From positions 138,928,642-138,992,641 of the forward strand of contig NC_071354.1 of NCBI RefSeq assembly GCF_943734655.1: 64,000 nt of DNA, given 5' to 3'. Under the pieces are notes generated by a model that did not search any database, was not told where the DNA came from, and saw only the letters and a program-made list of their open reading frames with translations. Both the position numbers and the translations under genes were made by a program. Below, piece after piece: positions 59,801 through 63,410 of the stretch (its first letter is position 1; every line of letters starts with the position of its first letter). Source of the stretch: Sabethes cyaneus (lineage: Eukaryota > Arthropoda > Insecta > Diptera > Culicidae).

Positions 59801-62360
59801 AAAATACTTGAAACATTCTGATTAAGTTTCATGGACCGAAAACAAAATTAGTCTCAACTTGCAGCTTAACCACCTAACCAGTCTATCGTATTGACTCATT
59901 TTGCCACATCTACAGATCGCTTGCCAGACAAAGCAATTTTTAGTAAATTTCGACAAACTTAGAAATAACAACATAGTATTTCTGTCCCGGCATTTGTTTG
60001 GTGTCAATCTTGATGTAGGTTTCATTACCAATCGCAATGTAGAACTGTTTTGTGAACCACTTCCTGTATATCCTATCCTTATGTGGGTTTTGGCCACCGT
60101 GTTCTACTTGTCATCTCCGTTCGGTACCTTCCGAACTTTGTACACATGCAGTCCGGTTTTTTGCTGAAAACAAATTAAAACTTCCACGTTTTTGGCATAT
60201 TCCGAATCGATATATTGGGTTGATTCAACATTGCGTTAGAATGTGAGTACTCCTGCGATAATCGACAGGTAGATCTTGGCACACTAGCAACCGATGCAAC
60301 TACACCAGATTAGAAGGCGTATTATCAGCGGAAGTCCTGGCTACAATGTATTCCACAATCATTTTGGAAATAATCTGAGTCCCCGTACAAAAAGTCCTTG
60401 ATAGATACGTGGACTAACGTGCACTCGGAGTGTTCGAAAGGCAAATACCAAGAACCAATTTCGGCGGTGTGGAGCCTGGAGACTAGCGGCCATGGACTAA
60501 GTTCGATAGGAGAAATACGTTATGCAGGCCTTTTCATAAGACTTCAGACTAATTTAGTAAGGAAGTACATAACGTCTAATTTCTGAGGTGAGCAAATTGA
60601 AAATTGCTGGGTTCTATTATTCTACTAAAATATTTTTTAATCAATAAAAACCGCAGTGAGTCGTCTTAAACGATGATAGACTGAAAAGGGCTACAAATAT
60701 TTTGCGCATTTTTTCCGCAACCTTTTCTATTTATACCTGAGAGTAAAAACATCACCACTTTAGCACAGCTTCAAACATCAACAGACTCGGTTTTGAGGAG
60801 TCAAATATTTAAATTATTTTCAATTCAATATTACTGAACAAACATAGATAAGCGGATTCCAGCGCTACAATGCTCATCATTTTCGCACTTTACATAAGAG
60901 ACTGTCACTTCCCGTCTGAGCAGTTCCAAACCCAAAACCGGTCGGTATCAGCCGTCCCTGTTGCATTGGTAGACACTTCTTGCAACAGAGGGGTGAAATA
61001 ATAAAATGTGTGTACAAAATTAATTCTTAAACACTCCTCCGGGTATCACTATGCGGGAAAATTTGCTGCCACATCAAACAATCAGTGTTGGGAGGGTGGC
61101 TTTTCCCGTCGCCACGTGGCAATGACACAGAACAGGAGGGTTGGAAAACCCTTCTGGTTTTGAACATGAAATATTGACCGGCTGCTGCCGATGTCTTCCG
61201 ATTGTTCGTATGACATCCGAAAAAAAAGTAAAGAGTGGTACCAGATTGCGCTTACTGTATTTTATTAAGCCAAAAGTAATAACGAATTTATGCGCTTTTT
61301 CAGGGCCGATTCTGTTACTTGGAATCCACATAAATTGATGGGTGCTCTACTTCAGTGCTCAACGATACACTTTAAAGAAGACGTAAGTATACGTATATGT
61401 AAGAGTTTGGTTCGGGAATGTTGGATAAGTTTTGTTTCAAACTTTCATATCATTAACTTTTTATGACTTTTCAAACATCTACATATTACACTGATTTTTG
61501 CGGCAAGATCATAGATCAGACATTAGGTATCCATCAAAACATTCAATATACATATTCAATACAACAGTCAATACATTCAATTGCACTAAGGTCTTTTTAT
61601 ACGGTTGGTTTCTTCGATTACTCTAGAGTATTGCAAAAATGTTTAACTAATATAAGAAAACTAGGTATATTTATGCCAGGAAACTATGATCATTACAAAA
61701 ATTAGTAGAAAAATAATAACTAAACCTTCAAAACACAAACATCTATATATTATAGGTTGAAAACTTTTTAAAAGTTATTTTTACATAGGTACATCTCAAT
61801 ATATATTTTCATAAAATTTCTTCTCGAATTTTCCTCTACAGGGCCTTTTGATTAGCTGCAATCAAATGTCCGCCGAGTATTTGTTTATGACAGACAAATT
61901 GTACGATATCAGCTATGATACTGGTGATAAAGTAATCCAGTGTGGGCGGCATAACGACATTTTCAAGTTATGGCTTCAATGGCGATCGAAGGGCACAGAA
62001 GGTTTTTCCAAACACATGGATCACCTGATGGAGCTGACAGAGCATCAGGTACGGCGAATTAAGGAACAATCAGACAAGTTCTATCTTATAATGGAACCGG
62101 AATGCACGAATGTATCCTTTTGGTACATTCCCAGACGATTACGCGGTGTTCCACATGACGCTAGAAAGGAACAAGAATTGGGAAAAATCTGTCCAATAAT
62201 CAAATCACGTATGATGCAAACTGGTACACTAATGGTTGGCTACCAACCGGACGATCGGCGTCCCAACTTCTTCCGATCAATTATTTCTTCGATAGCAGTC
62301 ACCGAAGCTGATGTTGATTTCATGCTCAGTGAAATTGATCGCTTAGGTCAGGATCTGTAA
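18745..62360 (+). CDS. Gad1: Glutamate decarboxylase, six coding exons (whole gene)
   Basis: Joined exons 18745-18808, 25992-26231, 37627-38195, 38269-38336, 61304-61382 and 61842-62360 give 1,539 nt, i.e. 512 residues and TAA; the Drosophila enzyme is about 510. It is a PLP-dependent group II decarboxylase that converts L-glutamate to GABA in the cytosol of inhibitory neurons. Visible hallmarks are HPHFFNQL, TNMFTYEIAP, the Gly-rich GGSIANLYA, TAGTTVLGAFDPI, the HIDAAWGGG motif (Asp291 would contact the pyridine nitrogen) and NPHK with PLP-lysine 324. The C-terminus has GYQPDDRRPNFFR. Every junction is GT/AG and phase-consistent. The start was chosen because its residues YKLSE.TA.LTA are conserved at Gad1 N-termini. 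Introns hold almost all the mobile DNA. The gene appears intact. A 5' leader exon is not resolved. Confidence 0.97.
19370..19550 (+). mobile_element. tRNA-derived SINE in Gad intron 1
   Basis: It contains ACTGGTCTATCAAGCCAATC, GTTTGTTCGAATCCC and GTTAGAATCAATAGGATC, which are family phrases in the usual order. It is more diverged than the 56.5-kb copy. Confidence 0.75.
20256..20460 (+). repeat. Repeat with GACGTAG-NN-CTACGTC palindrome
   Basis: The palindrome is at 20256-20271, followed by CTTACGGCAGG and later TTTTGAACGCTAATAG. The same phrases occur at 47116-47225; related palindromes lie at 29975-29990 and, inverted, at 48483-48497. Confidence 0.7.
20590..20698 (-). mobile_element. tRNA-derived SINE fragment (3' part)
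   Basis: GCCTGGGTGCTA and GACAGACTTCGCAGCCAGCT match the 3' half of the SINE at 1576-1783 in the same orientation. The tRNA head is missing. ACAGCTGACAGACACTTACA is locally triplicated in part. Confidence 0.65.
20720..21871. mobile_element. TIR element with internal AAGTTCG motifs
   Basis: The termini ACCCAAGTTACCAAAAGTTC and the reverse complement of CGAACTTTTGGTTGCTTGGG form about 21-bp imperfect inverted repeats. AAGTTC/GAACTT words recur many times inside both halves. Two tRNA-like segments sit in the middle (21122-21190 on -, 21305-21375 on +). No transposase ORF. Confidence 0.7.
22000..25720. other. Gad intron 1, no gene recognised
   Basis: It contains repeated GGATTC/GAATCC words at 22.05-22.22 kb and otherwise AT-rich intronic sequence. 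No coding exon or classifiable element can be supported. Confidence 0.5.
25992..26231 (+). CDS. Gad1: Gad coding exon 2
   Basis: It starts after TTTTTTACAG, completing the split Asp codon, and encodes residues 22-101 plus one base of Gly102. It includes ETREFL, EKILDFHHPEDMKKLL and DCAITLKYQVKTG. The donor is GTAAGT at 26232. An in-frame ATG at 26003 is an internal Met, not the start. Confidence 0.95.
27340..27540. mobile_element. Hairpin MITE in Gad intron 2
   Basis: The ends GCACACTTAAATTTT / AAATTTAAGTGTGTGC continue into about 70-bp imperfect arms (GCTGAACGTTCG against CGAACGTTCAGC) around an A/T-rich centre. ORFs on both strands here are products of the symmetry, not genes. Confidence 0.85.
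27663..27896 (-). other. Unidentified ORF on the minus strand of Gad intron 2
   Basis: A 77-codon frame with a coherent Lys/Ala-rich segment (SLKPAKVAATAQRKMFGNV..) reaches a donor-like CAG|GTAACG after codon 56. It could be an exon, a retrocopy fragment or chance. No family is recognised. Confidence 0.2.
28040..28513 (+). pseudogene. Non-LTR reverse transcriptase fragment (Jockey/I type)
   Basis: Degraded frames read AKKFRSFVNSKEYEDGL, later VVGTDGIPSSILKKGL and finally NKRNVQNYREIT, matching RT blocks 0-1 (GPDGIP..ILK; NYRGIT). Several stops and frame changes show decay. The ITmD37E relic begins immediately after. The repeat at 27920-28040 (related to 16430-16570) lies just upstream. Confidence 0.7.
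28514..29452 (+). pseudogene. ITmD37E (Tc1/mariner superfamily) transposase pseudogene
   Basis: The frame starts in a helix-turn-helix segment (KLVKKLGFPPSIAHSVF, RKKGSG), meets TAG at 28718, then stays open for 240 codons from 28730. In that part the catalytic triad is visible: D50 or D51 (MDDETY), D144 (SDLASCHY) and E182 (PIERYW), with 37 residues between the second and third acidic residues. That is the DD37E signature of the mosquito ITmD37E family. CPELRPIE is also typical. TIRs were not identified. The internal stop and the missing N-terminus imply an inactive copy. A second, more decayed copy lies at 59880-60250 (-). Confidence 0.88.
29570..29677. mobile_element. MITE (CATCCCAAG..CTTGGGATG family), copy 1
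   Basis: TAACAATCTGGGTTTTATTA and CATTGTTGCTTGGGAT match the 59356-59469 copy through a shared centre GACCAAAATTGGTCTTGAA. The left terminus has decayed. Confidence 0.75.
30433..30648. mobile_element. TA-target MITE with ~40-bp TIRs
   Basis: Arms CAGTCCACAATCATGG.TCAC and ACACACAATT.TGGG are inverted at the two ends with few mismatches. TA flanks each side (30431-30432 and 30649-30650). This is consistent with Tc1/mariner mobilisation. Confidence 0.9.
31125..32345 (-). pseudogene. Ty1/copia element fragment, integrase C-terminus onward
   Basis: On the - strand, ELWLDRKPDLKHFRLFGC (from about 32345) leads into KKLDARAVKMTFVGYSPEHK and RDARFLELEEEI, the copia integrase-to-linker region. After the inserted Jockey piece it resumes at 31400 with RRSERTTAGVPPTRY and EPRSFRQAMA, the lead-in to the copia RT. 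The RT itself and the 5' part are absent, so this is a relic. Confidence 0.85.
31425..31965 (-). pseudogene. Jockey-type 3' end inserted in the copia relic
   Basis: KRFVRNVCRRLPW and HLPSY, then ILARMYDCPAILSLLQMY and HEPIRHLA, give the C-terminal Jockey tail. It is followed by a 3' UTR and A/T-rich repeats near 31410-31440. It separates the two copia blocks. The exact borders and target duplication are not resolved. Confidence 0.7.
32350..33300. other. Gad intron 2, no gene recognised
   Basis: AT-rich sequence without coding signal. A GGCGATA.TGG word is repeated at 32327-32357. Confidence 0.5.
33305..34020 (+). pseudogene. Jockey-clade reverse transcriptase pseudogene
   Basis: Frame-shifted blocks in order: MYTDLKAAFDRVDHAILL (RT block A), KLGVSTPFCKWL, ISGVPQGSNLGPLLFSVF (block B), IYADDAKIF (block C catalytic YADD), NFGVVLDSVLTFR and ANKQLGF. 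Multiple stops and shifts show decay. Order and wording are typical of the Jockey clade. The element is truncated at both ends. Confidence 0.88.
34020..35060. other. Gad intron 2, no gene recognised
   Basis: A moderately GC-richer patch (34310-34680) has a 97-codon ORF (34448-34741) that I do not recognise; no splice context supports it. Confidence 0.4.
35060..35740 (+). repeat. Dispersed repeat, second copy (see 840-1060)
   Basis: It resembles the 840-1060 repeat and is split by a MITE at 35260. The other copy reads straight through (CACTGGAGACACGAGACTAT, about 1020-1041). Confidence 0.7.
35260..35570. mobile_element. TA-target MITE, CCCAGGTAACC termini
   Basis: CCCAGGTAACCAATAAGC is mirrored by GCTTATTGGTTACCTGGG, with TA on both sides. 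GCTTATTGAC/CATTTAAGTAGCAT-type words repeat inside. Removing it and one TA gives a sequence alignable to the repeat at 1020-1041. Confidence 0.9.
35782..35871. repeat. (AG)45 perfect microsatellite
   Basis: Ninety uninterrupted bases of AG. It gives an artificial poly-Leu/Ser ORF on the - strand. Confidence 0.98.
35872..37626. other. Gad intron 2 end, no gene recognised
   Basis: AT-rich intronic sequence up to the exon 3 acceptor TTTTCTAG. No element could be classified. Confidence 0.5.
37627..38195 (+). CDS. Gad1: Gad coding exon 3 (main PLP domain)
   Basis: The largest coding exon, residues 102-291. It follows TTTTCTAG and ends HID before GTACGT. It contains the substrate/PLP segment TANTNMFTYEIAP, GGDSILAPGGSIANLYAFLA, the DQSHYSIKSCAA region and NATAGTTVLGAFDPI. 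It is uninterrupted and highly conserved. Confidence 0.97.
38269..38336 (+). CDS. Gad1: Gad coding exon 4
   Basis: It follows a 73-nt intron (acceptor TTTACAG) and encodes AAWGGGLLLAKNYRHP.., residues 292-313 plus two bases of Arg314. It ends TTGAACG before GTAAGT. Confidence 0.95.
38340..41370. other. Gad intron 4, first part; no gene recognised
   Basis: Short ORFs (38956-39195, 39614-39964, both with opposite-strand shadows) match nothing I recognise and have no splice or element context. Confidence 0.45.
41375..41476. mobile_element. Small TIR MITE
   Basis: CAGTATATAGCTAAATTTTC and its inverted counterpart (GAAAATTTGTACCATATACTG) flank a short A/T centre, with AACAGTATTGCC / GGCAACACTGTT continuing the arms. 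A TA precedes the left end. Confidence 0.75.
42010..42095 (+). repeat. Repeat copy matching 9655-9745 (inverted)
   Basis: TAATATACTCAACAATAAAC and CTCAGAGAGAAATGAGAGTA match the - strand of the 9.7-kb repeat. Related words recur at 42540-42600. Confidence 0.65.
42100..43297. other. Gad intron 4, no gene recognised
   Basis: It contains a short hairpin cluster AGGGCTTT/AAAGCCCT (42715-42772). No coding signal. Confidence 0.45.
43306..43886. mobile_element. hAT-type MITE, perfect 8-bp target duplication
   Basis: Termini CAGTGTTGGGCACCGCTAAT / ATTAGCGGTGCCCAACACTG continue as TTCGCTAA-type arms. Direct CTTATTTT copies sit at 43298-43305 and 43887-43894. No ORF. Confidence 0.93.
44300..44660 (+). 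repeat. Dispersed repeat (homologous to 1100-1378 and 6140-6240)
   Basis: It combines, without interruption, the 1.1-1.38 kb repeat and the 6.1-6.24 kb repeat, so it is the most complete copy in the window. It also gives the empty site for TIR element A at 44571-44576. Confidence 0.8.
44880..45700. other. GC-rich segment of unknown origin
   Basis: Runs of CGGCGGCGGC-type sequence and several overlapping ORFs (44914-45192, 45271-45480, 45473-45658) contrast with AT-rich surroundings. CCATGGATAACAGCTATTAC begins one ORF. It may be the 5' region of a retroelement (inference), but no domain is recognised. Confidence 0.35.
45870..46165 (+). pseudogene. Tc1/mariner transposase C-terminal relic
   Basis: CLKKILIPFLQKHHADGQYVFW precedes the degraded catalytic block (FWLDRA..HHAK for FWPDLASSHYAK). 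A shifted frame then gives FVPKNRDPTNLSQC, the lead-in to the third catalytic residue. Frameshifts and loss of the N-terminal half mark a dead fragment. Confidence 0.7.
46905..46985 (-). mobile_element. tRNA-derived SINE, second family (partial)
   Basis: On the - strand it gives CGGGTTCAAATCCCAACTCC then AGAAGTCACGAATGACCCAA, matching 5515-5570. The A-box half is missing. Confidence 0.7.
47116..47225 (+). repeat. GACGTAG-NN-CTACGTC repeat copy
   Basis: The palindrome is at 47116-47131, followed after about 70 bp by TTTTGAACGCTAATAG as at 20.3 kb. Confidence 0.65.
47393..47735 (+). repeat. Tandem repeat, unit ~93-102 bp (about 3.5 units)
   Basis: Units start near 47393, 47488, 47581 and 47683, with shared GATTAAACCTAG, TTTGATGTCTGTG and GGGAAGT..GCCAGAAA.AGTGACA. 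No coding content. Confidence 0.8.
48570..48606 (-). repeat. TTCGAAGTTTGAATC motif pair, left of the LTR element
   Basis: GATTCAAACTTAGAACAG and CTCAAACTTCGAACACTT are two inverted instances of the motif that recurs at 55116-55705 on the other side of the LTR element. Confidence 0.7.
48884..49176 (+). repeat. 5' LTR (293 bp)
   Basis: It begins TGTGAGG and ends TTTTACA. It contains a CRE-like palindrome TGACGTCA (48995-49002) inside a perfect 10-bp inverted repeat CGTTACCTGT / ACAGGTAACG (48981-48990 and 49036-49045). No AATAAA occurs in the LTR. The small ORF inside is not considered a gene. Confidence 0.95.
49179..49195 (+). promoter_or_regulatory. Primer binding site, tRNA-Arg type
   Basis: TGGCGACCGTGACAGGA starts two bases after the LTR. 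Its complement ends CACGGTCGCCA, which fits the 3' end of insect tRNA-Arg (recalled, UCG-type). Confidence 0.8.
49389..49600 (+). repeat. Leader array: six units of 34-36 bp
   Basis: GGCGAGTCGGGACAACCGCC recurs at about 49390, 49425, 49461, 49497, 49531 and 49566 with A-rich linkers. Within each unit GGCG and CGCC can pair, giving a row of small hairpins in the genomic RNA. The array makes long ORFs in several frames that are artefacts. Confidence 0.85.
49737..50963 (+). CDS. gag: Gag protein of the LTR element
   Basis: A 408-residue structural protein that would assemble virus-like particles. After an acidic N-terminus, residues 63-86 form a likely short coiled coil (EKEAMRQKIAEMEKIIAEL). 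The middle resembles a retrotransposon capsid region (WEEWTKYKENFEIAASL, then repeated E/R-rich helices). Two CCHC zinc knuckles follow at 348-361 and 368-381, both C-x2-C-x4-H-x4-C. The ATG lies 560 bp after the LTR, just after a pyrimidine-rich stretch. The last three codons, GTA AAA TGA, overlap a possible splice donor GAG|GTAAAA. The frame is intact. Confidence 0.93.
   Translation: MSTGGKYVRIAQGLDSDSDAADHIMDEVEVVEHVGRYVRAPEFSDDEKQDHQYDHYNVTVDPDSEKEAMRQKIAEMEKIIAELSSKTKTPSESINEAVDAEESWNCFREIPSSQTEESAASIRWDQIKPFPKGIPANKMWEEWTKYKENFEIAASLSNVRSAKRRTQLLFISMGDELGGIIRAAKLRPNLNDSQCYITFVRNIERYLRSMTDTSAEHDAFMAMSQASDESAVGFHARLVEKVRLCGYSISDQERFVRVQLLKGMRNQELAKDSRTLGYETNFIVQSATRNEAYETGAASVADINPSINHVGGMRRSIKRGSRNELGVGERNKQPRINRFPYVSRRERCPRCNRAIHRNQICPAVNQNCNSCGMRGHFAATCRRKRVDVIQELEVPQDTKVESKIDEVK
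50955..51064 (+). other. Putative 110-nt intron linking gag and pol
   Basis: The donor GAG|GTAAAA overlaps the gag stop region. The acceptor is TTTTTTCCCAATAG|TTA, after a T/C-rich tract (51037-51060). Both sites are phase 0, so removal fuses gag codon 406 (Glu) to the open pol frame at 51065. The same 110 nt contain AATAAA (50984-50989). The TAG of the acceptor (51062-51064) is in the pol frame and would block any simple frameshift. Predicted from sequence only. Confidence 0.65.
51065..54154 (+). CDS. pol: Pol polyprotein of the LTR element
   Basis: Open from 51065, right after the acceptor-like TAG, to the TGA at 54152-54154. Numbering from the GTG at 51089: protease active site DSGA 18-21; RT with TKLDLKNAYYHLEL (237 catalytic Asp) and YIDD 297-300; RNase H with TDAS 445, Glu488, Asp513 and Asp560; integrase zinc finger H662/H665...C695/C698; and catalytic D726, D783, E819 (35 residues between the last two). 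No ATG precedes the protease motif; the first is at about 51281, so independent initiation would delete the protease active site. All catalytic residues are present, and the frame is unbroken. Confidence 0.95.
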   Translation, partial: LNALSLEDVLVDCHLGSSSAIKFLIDSGADVNVIGGNDWQRLKSEYESGKAQLEPISSPTNKKIEGYAANKPMEVDFCFRAKIHATGSANSVVANFLVIVEGKRSLLSRSTASDLKLLFVCAHVNNCNEAEYEIFPKMPGVSIKFSVDKTVSPVRNAYYNIPAAYREGARRRLLEMEAKGIIERVTTAPQWISGMSAVAKGKDDFRLVVNMRAPNRAINREYFRLPTLEEMKIKLYGAKYFTKLDLKNAYYHLELNRESRDLTTFLAESGMFRFTRLMFGVNCAPEIFQREMTRVLESIENKIVYIDDILIFADELGKLHKTVADVLRILENHNLTLNTSKCEFDKKRIVFLGHELDQDGFHIEKSKVEAIQKFRRPTSVSELRSFLGLASFVSPYIRNFAKITSSLWTVAGSKAWIWGEQQEKAFHKVKEQIILCTLSLGYFSERESTILYTDASPNALGAVLVQEGANKTRRIISFASKALTPTERRYAQNQREALSAVWAVEHFSYFLLGRHFTLRTDARGITFIFDRARENTKRALTRADGWALRLSPYSYTVEYVKGRDNIADPSSRLYEGNDVPFDEDASPWEIANLEANVVSFLTEDEIREVTAEDEILKQVIQALGSGCWTKPLNRYRAVSSDLSVKNGLITKLGCIVIPEKLRQKTLEVAHAGHPLAAKLKSILRERVWWPEMSKNAEEWVNSCKTCAVNGRPEKPTPMQRIFAPKTVWETIALDFNGPYARYGGILILVAIDYRSRYAFARAVKSTSFENTKKVLDEIFRMEGFPKAIKTDNGPPFNSEEYKKYCSERGIQSIFSTPFFPQQNGLVENFMKIINKAMSAAVSNKTDYNEELQSAVQAHNAAAHSVTKMAPEEVLCGRKIQRGLPLFIRGRSNVDDQLLDSRDSRAKIQSKAHQDRKRSAKPCRVGPGDTVIVERYSKTKGEARFDAKRYTVVQENNGNLVLNDDGGNLLKRHVSQVKKVHFWRPTPLISSSAKSATSTFAAVDNSNPAAISTRLPRDRKAPSYLVDYKV
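54155..54788 (+). other. 3' non-coding region of the LTR element
   Basis: It holds AATAAA words at about 54163 and 54475. The only ORF (54521-54778, 85 codons) has no signal peptide, transmembrane pair or fusion-type motif, so there is no envelope gene. Confidence 0.7.
54789..54803 (+). promoter_or_regulatory. Polypurine tract
   Basis: AGAGAAGGAGGGGAA directly abuts the 3' LTR, the expected plus-strand primer site. Confidence 0.93.
54804..55096 (+). repeat. 3' LTR (293 bp)
   Basis: Identical base for base to the 5' LTR by eye. It is followed by the GATAT duplication. Confidence 0.96.
55116..55705 (+). repeat. TTCGAAGTTTGAATC motif array with a perfect 20-bp hairpin
   Basis: GTGTTCGAAGTTTGAATCAC (55116-55135) is exactly inverted at 55146-55165. 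Further copies lie at about 55444, 55466, 55494 and 55685. Together with 48570-48606 there are eight instances around the LTR insertion, about 900 bp apart in the pre-insertion sequence. Confidence 0.85.
55706..56530. other. Gad intron 4, no gene recognised
   Basis: A short TTTAG pentamer run (55853-55874) and AT-rich sequence. Short ORFs are unconvincing. Confidence 0.45.
56536..56745 (+). mobile_element. tRNA-derived SINE, best-preserved copy
   Basis: The tRNA-like head has GCTGGTCTAACAAGCCAGTC and GTATGTTCGAATCTCGGC. The body has GAGTCAGTAGGATTGTTGCA and CAGCCAGCTGCGAAGTCTGT, and the tail has AAACCCATGGCTTTGC. It shares the body with copies at 1.6, 15.5, 16.8, 19.4 and 20.6 kb. Confidence 0.85.
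57020..57960. mobile_element. TIR element with repeated AAAAGTGCGATT motifs
   Basis: The left end has TAGGGTAGGACATAAGTGCG and the right end, inverted, AGTAAGGACGGGTAAAAGTG. At least eight CACTTTT.CCCC / GGGG.AAAAGTGC instances lie inside (57193-57262, 57545-57600, 57913-57950), some as palindromes around CCCCACTAGCGGGG. No ORF. The TIRs are imperfect. Confidence 0.6.
57961..58434. other. Gad intron 4, unclassified
   Basis: A GC-richer block (57985-58195: GGCCGGGTGGATCAGCCA, ACCAGGTATGACCACGTGGA) may be a retroelement leader, but no domain is seen. Confidence 0.35.
58435..58580 (-). pseudogene. Jockey-clade RT fragment
   Basis: The - strand reads MVDLKAAFDRVDHEILLNRM and EKLGISAAFTRWMRSYLTGR, RT block A and following helix. 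It is only about 145 bp long and truncated on both sides. Confidence 0.85.
58615..59014. mobile_element. 400-bp foldback, hAT-like termini
   Basis: CAGGGCTGTCCT / AGGACAGCCCTG ends, with arms continuing almost the whole length (GTGCACCTATTTTG, GATTATTATCCAT, GCTGAACTAAG, AGTATTTACGG) to a central CACACTGGGTGG / CCACCCAGTGTG stem. The flanks CCTGGGAT and CCTTGAAT match at 6 of 8. Confidence 0.85.
59188..59564. mobile_element. TIR element with TA duplication inside the Jockey relic
   Basis: TCAAGAAGACTGGCAACTCT is inverted at the right end with one mismatch (AGAGATGCCAGTCTTCTTGA). TA is duplicated at 59186-59187 and 59565-59566. It carries another MITE inside. Confidence 0.88.
59356..59469. 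mobile_element. MITE (CATCCCAAG..CTTGGGATG family), copy 2, TA flanks
   Basis: A 114-bp element: CATCCCAAGTAACAATTTGG against CACATTGTTGCTTGGGATG, TA on both sides, centre GACCAAAATTGGACTTGAAG as in the 29.6-kb copy. Confidence 0.9.
59880..60250 (-). pseudogene. ITmD37E transposase relic, second copy
   Basis: On the - strand, VYKVRKVPNGDDK and NTVAKTHIR align with the 28.7-kb copy. After frame changes, NETYIKIDTKQMPGQKYY and CFVWQAICRCGK follow. At the first catalytic position the usual DDETY reads as NETY, so that residue appears lost. The C-terminal half is missing. Confidence 0.75.
60340..60560 (+). pseudogene. Possible RTE-type C-terminal fragment
   Basis: One frame reads ALGVFERQIPRTNFGGVW, close to the FERKILR.IFGGV segment near the end of RTE ORF2. 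The remainder is degraded. Confidence 0.4.
61304..61382 (+). CDS. Gad1: Gad coding exon 5 (PLP-lysine)
   Basis: A 79-nt exon after a roughly 23-kb intron (acceptor CTTTTTCAG). It completes Arg314 and encodes ADSVTWNPHKLMGALLQCST..KED, with the Schiff-base Lys324. The donor is GTAAGT at 61383. Confidence 0.96.
61842..62360 (+). CDS. Gad1: Gad terminal coding exon
   Basis: The acceptor CCTCTACAG precedes GLLISCNQMSAEYLF. Residues 341-512 include YDISYDTGDKVIQCGR, LKLWL-like FKLWLQWRSKGTEG and RRPNFFRSIISS. The stop is TAA at 62358-62360. Confidence 0.97.
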   Translation, partial: GLLISCNQMSAEYLFMTDKLYDISYDTGDKVIQCGRHNDIFKLWLQWRSKGTEGFSKHMDHLMELTEHQVRRIKEQSDKFYLIMEPECTNVSFWYIPRRLRGVPHDARKEQELGKICPIIKSRMMQTGTLMVGYQPDDRRPNFFRSIISSIAVTEADVDFMLSEIDRLGQDL

Positions 62361-63410
62361 ATTACTTGAAGGCTCAGCAATACAGCATCAGTTCGTAAAG
62401 AAAAAAATCTCATTAGTAAAAAAATTTTACTGACCAGCTATGAATAGGCATTGACACGATTTTCAACTGCCGACAAAATTTCTTCCAACAAAAGTTGGTT
62501 GAAAATACGATCATTTAACAACCAAGGAGTATCATTTGAAATAACATATCAATGAAGATCACTTGTAAGATTTTTATCATTTACTTATCGAATAAGTAAA
62601 TTAGACTCATAAAACATATATCACCATGTTGAAGTTTTGAAAGTCCTATTTTCGTTGTGATTGTTTTCATCTTTATGTTTAATTTACAGCTCACAAAAGT
62701 TGTATGTATTGTTATTATCATATGTTGGATTACGTTTAAGGCGTTGACCTGCCAAAACAGAAATCAAAGATTATTATATTTGTTATAACGAAGCAAACAC
62801 TAAGAACGAACTAATAATAAACACATATTTCTTAATGAAACAGAACATATTTACTAACATTGACTGTTGCACTCGATTGATGCAAAAAGAAGAAAATATA
62901 TATACAAAATATATATACATACTATATACACAATATTCATTCTCCCATTACTTATACACTTGTTCATGATAATCCATAGTTCAGTGCAAACGAAATAATA
63001 ATAGAACAAACCCTATTTTGTTTACGCGTTATTTTTGGTTCATTACCGGCATATTCGGATCTTGTTTTATTTAAGAAAAAGAAATCGGCAAATGTGAAAA
63101 TTATTAATGTGTAGTGTGCAATAAACAAATTTCGTTGCAAATCTAAAAAAACAGGCAATAGTTAACTGTAATTATATACATATATGGCTGTACTATATAT
63201 ATAGAATTTAATTTATATTTAAAAGTTAATTTGCATCTGCTCAAGGTTACGTTGTGAGATGTGTACATAAATGCCAACCCTAACACAATATGAAATGAAA
63301 CTGCTTTAATCAAACGTTCTTCATCTCCTGAAGAAATAAAAATACAAACGGTACCGACTGAACGTTTAGAAAATGCCAGCTTATTTGTTAAATAAAAATA
63401 TACCGCAAAA
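62361..63410 (+). other. Gad1: Gad 3' UTR candidates and downstream AT-rich DNA
   Basis: Poly(A) signals AATAAA occur at 62816-62821, 63120-63125 and 63335-63340, so 3' UTRs of about 0.5-1.0 kb are plausible. No other gene is visible here. Confidence 0.5.

Larger units (their letters stand above)
59070..59807 (+). pseudogene. Jockey-type C-terminal end, split by a TIR element
   Basis: KQRSMLQRLFIYDLLENSFD and RFNVPP run to 59187. After the insertion, RMLLHLGIPDERISF follows from 59567 and the frame stays open to TAA at 59749-59751. A 3' tail with TAAATA repeats ends near 59807. Removing the insertion with one TA gives an uninterrupted reading frame. Confidence 0.8.
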
